From positions 1 through 52,835 of the forward strand of contig JAKCCH010000011.1 in assembly GCA_021838945.1 (NCBI GenBank): a stretch of DNA of 52,835 bases. Reading direction: 5' to 3'. The notes under the pieces were generated by a model, which had not been told where the DNA came from, searched no databases, and saw nothing but the letters and a program-made list of their open reading frames with translations. Below, piece after piece: positions 8,883 to 17,420 of this stretch; the stretch's first letter is position 1; each line of letters starts with the position of its first letter. The stretch comes from Actinomycetes bacterium. GTDB lineage: Bacteria > Actinomycetota > Acidimicrobiia > Acidimicrobiales > Bog-793. A program made the translations under genes and the position numbers.

Positions 8883-8942
8883 AACCCCTGGTAGAAGCCG
8901 AGATCCGACCCGATTCGAGGGGCCCTGCATAGAGACAGACGT

Positions 8943-8961
8943 AACCGCCACGGCGGCGGTT
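8943..8961 (+). other. Hairpin in the ssb leader
   Basis: AACCGCC-ACGGC-GGCGGTT forms a perfect 7-bp stem about 38 bases before the ssb start. It could be a weak attenuator or an RNA stabiliser; no function can be read from sequence alone. Confidence 0.35.
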
Positions 8962-8998
8962 GCGCCTCAGATGAGGCCGACACACAAGGAGCAGTACC

Positions 8999-9499
8999 AT
9001 GAACAGCACCATCCTCGTCGGGAACCTCACGGCCGACCCGAAGCTCTACGTCGGCGACAGTGGCAAGAAGCGGACGACGTTCTCCATGGCCATCAACGAG
9101 GGCCAGGGCGAGAACGAAAGGACGCACTTCGTCAACCTGACGGCCTTCGACACCCTCGCCGAAAACATCGTCGAGTCCTTCTCGAAGGGCATGCGGGTGA
9201 TCGTCGCCGCCCGCCTCAACACGTACAAGCAGGCCGTGACGATCAACGGCGAAGATCGCCAGCTGACGATGGTGGCCTATGTCGCCACCCACGCCGGCCC
9301 CGAGATCCGCTTCGCGCTGGCGAAGGTGACCAAGGTGACCCGCGAGGGAAACGCCGACGGGGCTACGAGCCCCGCTTCAACCAACTCGAAGTCGGCTGCC
9401 GCAAAGGCTGGCGGGGCGTCCTCCAACGGCTCCGCTCCGGCCGAGGCGGCGGTCGTCGAAGCCGGCGTGGCCGCTGCCGCTGACGACGACGACTTCTAG
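8999..9499 (+). CDS. ssb: Single-stranded DNA-binding protein
   Basis: 166 residues, normal for bacterial SSB. The OB fold covers residues 1-105 (NSTILVGNLTADPKL, TTFSMAIN, THFVNLTAFDTLAENI, KGMRVIVAARL). A Ser/Ala/Gly-rich linker follows, and the protein ends in DDDDF, the acidic tip by which SSB recruits partners such as helicases and polymerases. AAGGAG lies seven bases before the ATG. Together with dnaE upstream it suggests that the element supplies part of its own single-strand DNA processing during transfer or replication. A strong hairpin terminator follows directly. Confidence 0.95.
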   Translation: MNSTILVGNLTADPKLYVGDSGKKRTTFSMAINEGQGENERTHFVNLTAFDTLAENIVESFSKGMRVIVAARLNTYKQAVTINGEDRQLTMVAYVATHAGPEIRFALAKVTKVTREGNADGATSPASTNSKSAAAKAGGASSNGSAPAEAAVVEAGVAAAADDDDF

Positions 9500-9502
9500 G
9501 TC

Positions 9503-9536
9503 GCCGGGCTGGGGCGTTCCCCCCGCCCAGCCCGGC
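9503..9536 (+). terminator. Hairpin terminator after ssb
   Basis: GCCGGGCTGGGGCG pairs with CGCCCAGCCCGGC around a TTCCCC loop, a 13-bp G/C stem with one bulged base, starting four bases after the ssb stop. No U-tract follows, as is common in high-GC actinobacteria. Confidence 0.75.
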
Positions 9537-9540
9537 TGAT

Positions 9541-9593
9541 AGCCGCCGCCACCGGTTCGCTTTGTCCCCCTCCTGGGCCGGTCGGCGGCGGCT
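9541..9593. other. Second, larger inverted repeat after ssb
   Basis: AGCCGCCGCCACCGG pairs with CCGGTCGGCGGCGGCT over a loop of about 22 bases, with one unpaired base in the 3' arm. It stands directly behind the ssb terminator and before the next gene; perhaps a second terminator or a transfer-related structure. Confidence 0.4.
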
Positions 9594-9636
9594 GTCGCGT
9601 CCGAGCCGATCAGAAGCAACTTGCACAGGTATCACC

Positions 9637-10527
9637 GTGAACCACACACCGCTCTTGCGCACCGGACGCCAGACCGTGACCTGGTACCTGCGGACCGGAG
9701 CGCCGCTCTTGCTCGTGCTCGTCATCGGCATCGTCGTCGCTGTCGGCGTGACCCTGCGACACCCTGCGACGGGCGCCGTTGGAGAGCGGTCGAGTACGAG
9801 CCACACGACGGCTGGCGATCACCACGTCGTCCGACCACCACCACCGATCATCCCGCCGGTGACGACCCGGTCATCGCTGCCGCCGGCGCAGACCCGCCTA
9901 CACGTACGCCCCCGACCTCGGCACGACGTTGCACCGAAGCCGTCTACGCCCCGACCGTCACGGCCGAATAGGAGCACCTTCCCGCCGCCGACCACGACCA
10001 CTGAACCACCACCGACGACCACGACCACGACGACCACCGAACCGTTGCCGCCAACCACGACCACCACCACTGAGCCACCGCCACCACCGACGACCACGAC
10101 GACGACCACCACCACCGTCTCGCACCACAGGCCAAAGCCCACGACTCGGCTGTCGCATCACCCCAGGCCGCCGCGTACGACGACCACTACCACGACGACG
10201 TCGACGACCTCGCCGCCAAGTACCACGACGACGACCCAGCCGCCGACCCCGTCGCTCTATGTGTCCGTCGAGGTCGGTTCATCCTCGGGAGGCTCGGTCG
10301 CGGTGACCGCAACCGCGACGCTCACCGAGGGCACAGCACCCGGCGCCGATCTCCCGGTGAGCTTCGACGTCGGCGGAGGCTGCTCGCCCGCTGCCGTTTC
10401 GTCCCGAACCGACGGGGCAGGTAACGCAGTGGTGCACATCTCCTGTCCGATCGGCACAGCGTCGATCATCCTCACGGCGACAAGCGCGGGGACGCAGGCT
10501 GCCACGAGCTTCGTGGCCGAGCCATGA
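9637..10527 (+). CDS. Membrane-anchored protein with Pro/Thr stalk and Ig-like C-terminal domain
   Basis: 296 residues from a GTG with AGG upstream; an in-frame ATG 25 codons earlier lies inside the inverted repeat and has no ribosome site. One membrane segment at about 20-42 (APLLLVLVIGIVVAVGVTL) after a short basic N-terminus gives an N-in/C-out anchor. Residues about 60-205 are almost only P and T with some R, H and E, a likely extended, possibly glycosylated stalk. The last 90 residues (SLYVSVEVGSSSGGSVAVTATATL...) look like a beta-sandwich of the bacterial Ig-like type, with two Cys that could form a disulfide. Its stop overlaps the start of the phosphoesterase gene. Probably displayed on the cell surface; role unknown. 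Confidence 0.8.
   Translation: MNHTPLLRTGRQTVTWYLRTGAPLLLVLVIGIVVAVGVTLRHPATGAVGERSSTSHTTAGDHHVVRPPPPIIPPVTTRSSLPPAQTRLHVRPRPRHDVAPKPSTPRPSRPNRSTFPPPTTTTEPPPTTTTTTTTEPLPPTTTTTTEPPPPPTTTTTTTTTVSHHRPKPTTRLSHHPRPPRTTTTTTTTSTTSPPSTTTTTQPPTPSLYVSVEVGSSSGGSVAVTATATLTEGTAPGADLPVSFDVGGGCSPAAVSSRTDGAGNAVVHISCPIGTASIILTATSAGTQAATSFVAEP
9990..10240 (+). repeat. Low-complexity ACC/ACG/CCA repeat encoding the Pro/Thr stalk
   Basis: Long runs built from ACC, ACG and CCG/CCA triplets. The units are triplets, so slippage would change stalk length without breaking the frame. Confidence 0.8.
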
Positions 10528-11339
10528 TCGAACGCATCTGCTTCGTCGGCGACGTTCATGGTGAGCGGGATCGCGCGGAGGCTGTCGTCGCCGAGACGGC
10601 AGCGCAGGGCGCCCAGGCGATCATCCAGGTCGGCGACTTCGGCATCTGGCCGGAGATGCGCCACTCGAGGCCGCAGACCGACGGCTTCGAGATCGACGTC
10701 GCCGCGATGCTCGAGCGTCATGGCGTCGAGTCGCTCTGCTTCGTCGACGGCAATCACGACTGGCATCCCTGGCTGCGTGCACTGGGTCGCAAGCACGGTG
10801 CGTCGCCCGCCGGCGCAGACGAGCCGTTGGTCGCTCGGACGGTCCCGGTCGAGAGCACCGGTCGCGTGCGCTGGGTCCCCCGAGGGACCGTGCTCGAGCT
10901 GGCCGGGTTGCGGGTGCTCTGCTGCGGCGGTGCGCCGTCAATCGACCCCGAGCTGCGGGTGCTCGGTCAGTCCTGGTGGCCGGAGGAGCAGATCACCGAT
11001 GAAGACGTGACCCGCGCCTGCGCCGCGGGCCCGGTCGACGTGCTCGTCACCCACGACGTCTCGGAGCGGGTGACCGTCCAGGGCATCACCGATGGCTGGG
11101 CACCCGGCAAGGCCAGCCGCCACCGGGTAGAGCAGATCCGGGCGACGACGAACCCTCGCTGGGCGTTCTCCGGGCACTACCACAAGCGCTTCACCGCCAT
11201 CGTCGAAGATGGTGGGTCGCGCACCTGCTGGGAGGCGCTTGGCTGCGAGTCGGGGCCGATCGCCGAGCACCTAGTCGTCGTGGAGGTCGAGACGCTCCGG
11301 CAAACACCTTCCTTCGACGGCCTCCGCTCGGTTGCCTAG
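10524..11339 (+). CDS. Calcineurin-like metallophosphoesterase
   Basis: 271 residues. The motif series of the family is complete: GDVHG (9-13), GDFG (about 38), GNHD (about 76), THD (about 175) and GHYHKR (about 217), giving the two-metal site. The ATG overlaps the stop of the stalk-protein gene. Substrates of such enzymes range from phosphoproteins to nucleotides and DNA ends; nothing in this sequence fixes which. It closes the dnaE-ssb block, so a nucleic-acid role is possible but unproven. Confidence 0.88.
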   Translation: MIERICFVGDVHGERDRAEAVVAETAAQGAQAIIQVGDFGIWPEMRHSRPQTDGFEIDVAAMLERHGVESLCFVDGNHDWHPWLRALGRKHGASPAGADEPLVARTVPVESTGRVRWVPRGTVLELAGLRVLCCGGAPSIDPELRVLGQSWWPEEQITDEDVTRACAAGPVDVLVTHDVSERVTVQGITDGWAPGKASRHRVEQIRATTNPRWAFSGHYHKRFTAIVEDGGSRTCWEALGCESGPIAEHLVVVEVETLRQTPSFDGLRSVA

Positions 11340-11773
11340 ACGAGTGATTCCAGGGGGTCCCGGCTGACGCCAGGTCCGCCGCGTCCAGGTTCGGCGTTGC
11401 TCATTCTGTCTCAGCGCTCGAGTGGAAGAGGCATTCGCCCCGGCGGCTGTACTCGCCGCTAGTGGCATAGGTCTCGACGGGCGCGCAAGCGACGTGTACC
11501 TGGTACGTGTGCTGTTCATTGGCCATGGCGAGGTCGTTCACCCGCGCGCTTGGGAACCTGCGCGCGATCGTGGTCGCTGTCAGCTGAACCCCGGTTCCGC
11601 GGCCGGCGCAGTCGCAGATTCCCGCAACAGTGCGCTGACATCTCGTCAACCGTAGGCGTCTCTGGTCGACCACGCCCGTGCTTGGGTCCCACAAGCCACT
11701 CGACCCCGGGAACACCTGCGCCGGTCCACCAAGGTCATCGACGGGCGACCAGGGCTACGCGATGGATCGGCCA
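11340..11773. other. 434-base gap between convergent genes, no gene seen
   Basis: No reading frame with a ribosome site or recognisable motif. The base composition is less biased than in the flanking genes, and no strong terminator stem was found by eye. Confidence 0.5.
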
Positions 11774-13069
11774 TCAGTAGCTGAATCGGTCCGCCTTGGT
11801 GTCCGGCGAAGTCCCCCGGGCGGTTCTCACCCTGACAGCGACCATGCCGGTACCCTTCGGTGAGGTGACCTCGATCTCTCTAGCCGAGACGACCTTGTCG
11901 ATCTTCGCCGCCCCCTTGCCGAAGTGGACGGCAAGCGGCGTGCTCAGGTTCGTCCCGAAGATCTTGACCACCGTCCCGCCCGACGGTGGTCCCTTGTTTG
12001 GCGAGAGCCGCGTGACAGTGGGTGCGGGTGGAAGCTTGGGAACCTTGTAGGTGATCTCGACTGACGGCGGAGTGCCTATTGGGGCTATCCCAATCGTCAC
12101 GCCTGGCGGCCCGTACGAGGAGCCGCCACCGCCACCCCCGGCGGCACCTCCGGCGCCTCCGGTACCGTTCGCGACCGCGCCATAACCCCCGCTGGCCCCG
12201 CCGCCACCGCCGTAGTAGCCCCCGCCACCGCTACCACCTTGGCCGTTGGCGTCCCCGGGTCCGCCCAGGCCGAGCGAACCAGGTACGCCCGGCTTGCCGT
12301 CGGTTGTCGGGCCCGCTCCTCCGACTCCTCCACTGCCTCCGTGCGTGGAGGTGCCCGCCCCGCCACCTCCGCCACCCATGTCACCCACACCATCCGATGT
12401 CCCGCTGGACCCCGCTCTCCCAGCGGAGCCGCCGGCGCCTCCGGCGACTGTGACAGGCGCGGGAAGGGGTCCCCCGCCGATGCTGCCACCAGCACCGCCA
12501 CCGCCACCGGCGATGACCAGGCGGGAACGGAGCGAAGAGGCGCTGCCCCCCGACTGACAGCTCGAGCCGCACGACACGGTGCGCACGTCGGACGCGCCGC
12601 CGCCGCCGGCATCGCAGGCGCCTCCGGCGGTGAAACAGCTCGCGAGCTGACCGCCGCCGTTCCAGCCAACCCAGGGGCTCCCGGAAGTGCCCACGCCGGC
12701 CACACCACCGACCTCGACGTAGAGGGTGGAGTGGGGCTTCACCTTCACGGTGGCGCTGGCGACGCCCCCTTGTCCACCGGGGACGCCTCCGAAGTTAGCC
12801 CCTCCGTCGCCATGCGCTCCGACCGCCGTGACGTGCAGATTTGACACCCGGGGCAACACGAGGAACGTCTGCTCGTAACCGGTGTAGACGTACGAGCACG
12901 TCACAGTGCTCGACCGCTGCCGACAATTCGATGGAAGCGCCGCCGCCGTGCCGGCCATCGCCTGCGTCCCGGCTACCGCGAGCACCGGCACACACCAAAT
13001 TGCTGCCGTCAGCAGCGCGGCCGAAACCACGCGCCATCCAGACCTACGCCATGATCCGTGCCACCTCAC
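11774..13069 (-). CDS. Exported glycine-rich protein with IPT/TIG domain
   Basis: 431 residues. A basic N-terminus and hydrophobic stretch (about 12-40, with AGTAAA as a likely cleavage region) form a signal peptide. Residues about 45-330 are the Gly_rich type domain: CSYVYTGYEQTFLVLP..VSNLHVTAVGAHGDGG, VEVGGV, and long GGGGxGG tracts with a few Cys. Residues about 345-431 (PTVTRLSPNKGPPSGGTVVKI, then VHFGK...V...EIEVTSP) are an IPT/TIG immunoglobulin-like fold. The GTG start is preceded by a GGGG tract. Such proteins are surface or matrix adhesins in actinobacteria; binding partner unknown. It faces away from the T4SS genes and has its own transcription. Confidence 0.85.
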   Translation of the reverse strand: MRWHGSWRRSGWRVVSAALLTAAIWCVPVLAVAGTQAMAGTAAALPSNCRQRSSTVTCSYVYTGYEQTFLVLPRVSNLHVTAVGAHGDGGANFGGVPGGQGGVASATVKVKPHSTLYVEVGGVAGVGTSGSPWVGWNGGGQLASCFTAGGACDAGGGGASDVRTVSCGSSCQSGGSASSLRSRLVIAGGGGGAGGSIGGGPLPAPVTVAGGAGGSAGRAGSSGTSDGVGDMGGGGGGAGTSTHGGSGGVGGAGPTTDGKPGVPGSLGLGGPGDANGQGGSGGGGYYGGGGGASGGYGAVANGTGGAGGAAGGGGGGSSYGPPGVTIGIAPIGTPPSVEITYKVPKLPPAPTVTRLSPNKGPPSGGTVVKIFGTNLSTPLAVHFGKGAAKIDKVVSAREIEVTSPKGTGMVAVRVRTARGTSPDTKADRFSY

Positions 13070-13356
13070 CCCCGCTCATCCCCTCCCCGTCGTGACGACA
13101 TCCCGGCCAGCGGACCCGCTCACCCACGAGGAAGACGGCAGGGCGACACGGCGTCGGCAGCTGCTCTTCGACCATAAGTAGCGCATCGCGTGCACGTACG
13201 CAAGGGGGCCCGTCCCCGTCTCGCAGACGGGCCAGCCGGACACCGTCGGCCCAATAGGAAGAGGCTGGCCCGGATAGCGAGAACCTGCGCCGAGCTACCT
13301 GGCTACAGGACCTCGTACGGAGCTCGTGACGGAGGTGGGCCCTCGACCTTGCGACT

Positions 13357-13396
13357 GTGCGGTGTGGCGGCGCTCCGCCAGCTCGCCACACCGCAC
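13357..13396. repeat. 13-bp perfect inverted repeat
   Basis: GTGCGGTGTGGCG (13357-13369) and CGCCACACCGCAC (13384-13396) are exact reverse complements around a 14-base loop. No T-tract follows, so it need not be a terminator. Confidence 0.7.
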
Positions 13397-13580
13397 CAAG
13401 CTGTCTGCAGACGGATCGTCGCAGAACCGCGAGCCACCTGGCTCCTGTCGGTGTCCCGCCGGTCAAGGTCTACATCGAAAACCAGCAGTCGCCGAACAGG
13501 CCGACCCACCGGCGTCGACGACGTGCCGCAGAATGAGTCGCGGTCGCTTGACCCCGCCCTCTCGGACGGGGGTTGCGCTG

Positions 13581-13594
13581 CCCTCAATCTATGT
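13581..13594 (+). promoter_or_regulatory. CCCTCA-N8-start element in front of a small ORF
   Basis: CCCTCA (13581-13586), inside GCGCTGCCCTCA, followed by eight bases and a GTG. The same hexamer with the same spacing precedes four other genes of the window. Confidence 0.45.
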
Positions 13595-13795
13595 GTGATA
13601 CGTACCACCGCCAGAGGCGACAGTCCATTCACGCCAGCCCAGTTGGACGAACAACTCGAGCAGGACCGGCGTTTACGCGAGATCAAACAGGCTGCGTTCG
13701 CGCGCCAACTCGAGCGTGCAGAGCGTCACAACGTCTTGGTCGCCGCCGAGCGCGCGTTGGTCGACGCCGATCCCTTGCCAGTCTGCCGCCCCTAG
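13595..13795 (+). CDS. Possible 66-aa helical protein
   Basis: A GTG-started frame that reads as a charged helix (TPAQLDEQLEQDRRLREIKQ, then FARQLERAERHNVLVAAERA). Its 3' end overlaps the end of the convergent VirB4 gene by four bases. It was accepted because the coiled-coil-like composition is unlike a random frame and because the GTG carries the CCCTCA-N8 element; there is no ribosome site. It could instead be a remnant of a longer gene, since the frame is open further upstream without looking coding. No homologue recognised. Confidence 0.4.
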   Translation: MIRTTARGDSPFTPAQLDEQLEQDRRLREIKQAAFARQLERAERHNVLVAAERALVDADPLPVCRP

Positions 13796-16437
13796 TCCCA
13801 GTTCGGGTTCGGCGGCATCGCCGCTTCTGTTGCTGACGCCGGCACCATTGCGAGCGCCCGCTCCGGCGTCGCCGGGCCGGCATGCTCTTTCTCCCGCCGG
13901 GCAGCTGCCTCTCGCTCGCGGCGCTCGATGTCCTCTGGGTTCGTCGAGGCCGCTGCGAGGAACGCCTCGGGGATCTTGATCTCGACCGGGACGGCCCGGC
14001 CCTCCAGGTCGCAGTAGATGCCGATCGTGCCGCGCAGGGTCTTGCGGCTGACCGGGTCCCGCAGTGCCCGCATCGAGCCCCAGTTCGGTGCGCCTGCCTC
14101 GCCGGTGGTCGTGGCTCCGACCGTGGCGTTGGCCGTGATGCGTCCGATGCGCTCGGGCGTCGCCTCCAACTTGAAGAGCTCGCAGGCTGCGATCGCCTCC
14201 TGCTCGTCTCGGATCGGCAGGATGAGGCCTCGGGAGATGTAACCGGCGAGCCCTGCGTTGAGCGCGTCGGTCACCCTCTGGGTGAGAAAGATCGGGAGCA
14301 CCTGCTGGGACCGGGCGAGGCGGCCGAGGCGTTCCACCTCGGTCTTGCCGGCCGAGAGGAAGACCCAGCCCTCGTCGAGCATGATCACCCCGCGGCGCTT
14401 GTTGAGCGCCATCGCCGAGCCGAAGACCATCATCCGCACGAGCGCCAGCGCGATGCGCTGGGGAAGCGTCGGCTCGAGGGCCCCGGGCTCTGGCAGGTCG
14501 AGGTGGGCGCTCCCGACCATGATGAGGGTGATCCCCTCCGAAGCCCGCAGGCGCGGCCCGCCCTGTTCCATCCCGACGCACGCTCGGAACATCGGGCTCG
14601 ATTGGGCGAGGTCGAGGACCCGCTCGACCATCTCTTTCTCCTGAGGCCGCACCTGCCCGTCGCGCAGTGCCGTCTGCAGCGCCACGCCGATGCAGTCGGC
14701 TCCCGCCCTGGCGCCGTAGGAGAGCGCCTTCACGAGCGGCGTCTCGAAGTCGAACGCAGCGGTTCCCCAGGGGTTGATCGACATGAGCATGGACGCTGCG
14801 AGCTCGACGCCGGTGTCGATGGTGATGGAGAAGCGCATCGGGTCGTAGACGCCGTCGGCTGAGAGCAGGTCGTCGAGCGAGGCCACCCGGCCGCCGGAGA
14901 ACTTCACTGCTTCACGGAAATCAGACCCGGCTTTCGGATCGATCACGATGACCGGCGTCTGCTCTCCGAGCCCGTTCGGCAACCTGGCGAACTGGTCGGC
15001 AAGGAACATTGCGAGCAAGCTCTTGCCGGACCCGGTCTGACCCGGCACCACGACGCAGGGCAGGCTGTCGGCGCGCGCCGCTGCGACCGGCGACAGCCAC
15101 GCGGGTTGGCGGTCCCGTTCGGTGAAGCCGACGAGCGCGCCGTCCCGATCGCCTGCGACCGACAGCGATGGCAGCCCGGAGGCCGCCACGGTCTGGACCG
15201 GGAAGTCGTGCAGGTGCGGAGTCGCCCGTATCGGTGAGGCGAGCCAGCACTCGGCGAGGGCGGCCTCTTGGCGGGCCACCATGTTGACCATCGACAGCCC
15301 GCTCGTCCGCCCGACGTGGTCGAGCGTGTGGCCGAAGCGCTCGTCGTGCCCGGTGAAGGCGGCGAGCACCCCGCAGTCGACGAGGGTGGGCGGCCCTGCG
15401 GTCGCGTAGATGGACTCGACGGCGTCCAGGTCCGCGTAGAGCTCCTCTTGCTCGGCGCGCTCCATCTTCCCCTGGCTCGCTCGCTCGTTGATGTCGTCTC
15501 GGTACTGCTTGCGGCGCCGGCGCAGCTCCTCGCGGGTCACCTTGGGCGGCTCGACCTTCGCCCGGATGGAGATCGCCGCCGCCCCCTCGGCGAGCAGGAC
15601 TGGCGCCCACTGGGCGAGGGGCGACTCGGCCGGCACGTAACGAAGGTCCAGCTCGTACAGGCAGCCGAGTGCGAGCGTGTGGTGACGGGGCAGCTCCGGC
15701 CAGGTAAGGCAGTCGGTGTCGTCTTCTGCCATCAGCCGGGCGGCGGCCCGGGCCGAGGAGACGGCGCCGAAGACGTGGAGATGGTCCGCGTGCACGAGGA
15801 GCGGCGCCTCGGGGCTGCGACCGCCGTTCCACCAGGAGTTGGCCAGCGCCAGGTCCTCTGGGGAGGGCACCCGCATGCCCGCAGCGGTCATCGCCCGGTC
15901 GATGGCGAGGTAGTCCTCGTCGAAGTCCGACAATGGCGCCCCGCCGTAGCGGATGGTCTGGGCGACCGAGTCGATCGCCTGGCCGATGCCCGCCTTGGAC
16001 CACAGGCCGGCTTCGGCCACCTTGGCCCGGAGGCGCACCCCGACGAGCAGCACCCTGCGGTAGGTCTGCGCCGTGGCGAAGGCCTCGTGGAGATGGCCGG
16101 CGAGCGGGTGGTCACGGGGCGGGACGAAGCTGGCGGGGATGTTCACGAGCAGGATGTGCAGCTCGCGGTAGCCCCCGCGGTTCATCCGGCGGTTGGCCGG
16201 CGTACGGACGCGGGTCTCTGCGGCCAGCTGCTCGCACAGCGCGATGAGCGGGCCCGCCGCAGAGAGGCCCTCTGCCGGCGAGGCGGCGTCCACGACCGGG
16301 GCCATCGGGACGGCGCGATAGCACCACAGCGAGTTGTCGGTGCCGACCACCCGGCCGCCCGAAAGGCGCGAGCGCACGGTCGTCGGGTAGAGGGGCTTCA
16401 TCGGCACCTTGTGCACGGTCTGCTTCGCGCGCGCCAC
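13792..16437 (-). CDS. virB4: VirB4-type T4SS ATPase
   Basis: 881 residues, normal for VirB4/TrbE. The start is a GTG with GGGAGGAGG six bases upstream; the preceding gene stops two bases before it. The N-terminal half is the VirB4 N-domain (MKPLYPTTVRSRL, YRAVP). Walker A is PGQTGSGKSLLAMFLADQF at about 464, Walker B is RGVIMLDEGWVFL at about 684, and the VLPIFLTQR motif follows, as in conjugation ATPases. It would power pilus or channel assembly at the inner face of the membrane. It is the last gene of a leftward operon with the TcpC-like protein, the zinc-ribbon protein and the 192-aa protein. Confidence 0.92.
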   Translation of the reverse strand: MARAKQTVHKVPMKPLYPTTVRSRLSGGRVVGTDNSLWCYRAVPMAPVVDAASPAEGLSAAGPLIALCEQLAAETRVRTPANRRMNRGGYRELHILLVNIPASFVPPRDHPLAGHLHEAFATAQTYRRVLLVGVRLRAKVAEAGLWSKAGIGQAIDSVAQTIRYGGAPLSDFDEDYLAIDRAMTAAGMRVPSPEDLALANSWWNGGRSPEAPLLVHADHLHVFGAVSSARAAARLMAEDDTDCLTWPELPRHHTLALGCLYELDLRYVPAESPLAQWAPVLLAEGAAAISIRAKVEPPKVTREELRRRRKQYRDDINERASQGKMERAEQEELYADLDAVESIYATAGPPTLVDCGVLAAFTGHDERFGHTLDHVGRTSGLSMVNMVARQEAALAECWLASPIRATPHLHDFPVQTVAASGLPSLSVAGDRDGALVGFTERDRQPAWLSPVAAARADSLPCVVVPGQTGSGKSLLAMFLADQFARLPNGLGEQTPVIVIDPKAGSDFREAVKFSGGRVASLDDLLSADGVYDPMRFSITIDTGVELAASMLMSINPWGTAAFDFETPLVKALSYGARAGADCIGVALQTALRDGQVRPQEKEMVERVLDLAQSSPMFRACVGMEQGGPRLRASEGITLIMVGSAHLDLPEPGALEPTLPQRIALALVRMMVFGSAMALNKRRGVIMLDEGWVFLSAGKTEVERLGRLARSQQVLPIFLTQRVTDALNAGLAGYISRGLILPIRDEQEAIAACELFKLEATPERIGRITANATVGATTTGEAGAPNWGSMRALRDPVSRKTLRGTIGIYCDLEGRAVPVEIKIPEAFLAAASTNPEDIERREREAAARREKEHAGPATPERALAMVPASATEAAMPPNPNWD

Positions 16438-16439
16438 GA

Positions 16440-17420
16440 TCAGCCTCCTCCCAGCGCGTTCTCGTACGGGCGAAGAGTCGGCCCCGACCCGGGCGGCCCC
16501 CAGGCGACGACGACCGGGGCGGCCGAGGAGGCGTGCGCGACGAGCAGGTCCATCGTCGTCTGCGGCCCCGGCGGACCGCTTGTGGTCTGGCTCGGTGGCG
16601 GCTCGCGCTCGTGGTCCCAGAGCAGGTCGAGCTCGACTTCGACGATCAGCTCGTCCTGTGTCGCCTTGCCCACCGGGGCCGCGGCGACGACGACGTCGCT
16701 GGCCGCGGCCACGCCGGACAGCGCCACGTAGGTGTGCGTCGGGCTCGGGTCGCCGACCGCGAGGTGCAGCTCGGCGTCGTTGCCCGAGGTGTAGGCCGAG
16801 AGCCAGTTGTTGACGACCGTCTGGACCGCGCCGGAGACCGACGAGGTGGACGCGAGCCCCGGCCACGGGCCACCTTGGTCCCACGACCCGCTCGTCGCCT
16901 GGCTGGCGGGCAGGAACGACGGCCCGCTGAGCGCGACGGCCCCGCCGTGGCGGCCGATCGCCACCTCGACGCCGACGTACCAGATGGCCGGGCTCGTGCT
17001 CTGCGGGTGCGTGACGAGCGTGAAGGTCTCGATCGCCGCCCGAAAGGTCAACGGCGCCCCCTTGTAGCCCTTCGGGGGAGCGACCTCAGTTGTGCCGTCG
17101 TAGGAGAGGAGCGACGCTCCGGGCAACGGGGACGGTCGCTCCGCGAGCCACTGGTCGACGGCGATCGTCGCCGCCGCCCTCTGCGGGGAGCTGAGCACGG
17201 CCTGGGGTGTGTGCCGCTGCGTATGGGTGATCGCCGCGAGCGCTGCGATCAGGAGCACCGGGCAAAGGAGCACCGAGGCCTTGACGCAGCGCCTCGTCCA
17301 AGCCTGGCGCCGGGCGAGGCGGCGACCGTCGGGGAGCGCGGGGTTCGGCACCTCCTCGGCCTCTTCGTACCAGTCGAGGAACGGCTCGGCCGGGGTCGGA
17401 CGGCGACGCTGGGTCACCAC
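16440..17420 (-). CDS. TcpC/VirB8-like conjugation protein
   Basis: 326 residues from a GTG; the preceding GGAGA and a GTGGTGA overlap with the upstream stop support this region, and the second GTG is an alternative start. A cytoplasmic N-terminus (1-45) with WYEEAEE is followed by one membrane segment (about 48-68, ASVLLCPVLLIAALAAI) and two predicted extracytoplasmic NTF2-like domains (about 85-200 and 205-300), the architecture of TcpC, the VirB8 relative of Gram-positive conjugation systems. There is a short gap to virB4. Identification rests on topology, length and position rather than on a sharp motif. Confidence 0.75.
   Translation of the reverse strand: MVTQRRRPTPAEPFLDWYEEAEEVPNPALPDGRRLARRQAWTRRCVKASVLLCPVLLIAALAAITHTQRHTPQAVLSSPQRAAATIAVDQWLAERPSPLPGASLLSYDGTTEVAPPKGYKGAPLTFRAAIETFTLVTHPQSTSPAIWYVGVEVAIGRHGGAVALSGPSFLPASQATSGSWDQGGPWPGLASTSSVSGAVQTVVNNWLSAYTSGNDAELHLAVGDPSPTHTYVALSGVAAASDVVVAAAPVGKATQDELIVEVELDLLWDHEREPPPSQTTSGPPGPQTTMDLLVAHASSAAPVVVAWGPPGSGPTLRPYENALGGG

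Larger units (their letters stand above)
13070..13594. other. 525-base non-coding gap with a large inverted repeat
   Basis: No supported gene. The gap contains the perfect inverted repeat 13357-13396 and, directly behind it, a 10-bp palindrome GTCTGCAGAC (13403-13412). Its position between the glycine-rich gene and the T4SS operon makes it a candidate for a cis-acting site, but no known oriT consensus was recognised. Confidence 0.5.

Noticed and set aside
9990-10240. Repeat-rich stretch considered as CRISPR
   Set aside because: Triplet-based coding repeat without spacers. No CRISPR array was found anywhere in the window.
11401-11715. 104-codon minus-strand frame in the gap before the glycine-rich gene
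   Set aside because: No ribosome site or motif and no neighbour coupling; composition near random.
13357-13396. Inverted repeat considered as a tRNA or terminator
   Set aside because: No cloverleaf around it, no T-tract and no gene ending directly before it; kept only as an unexplained repeat.
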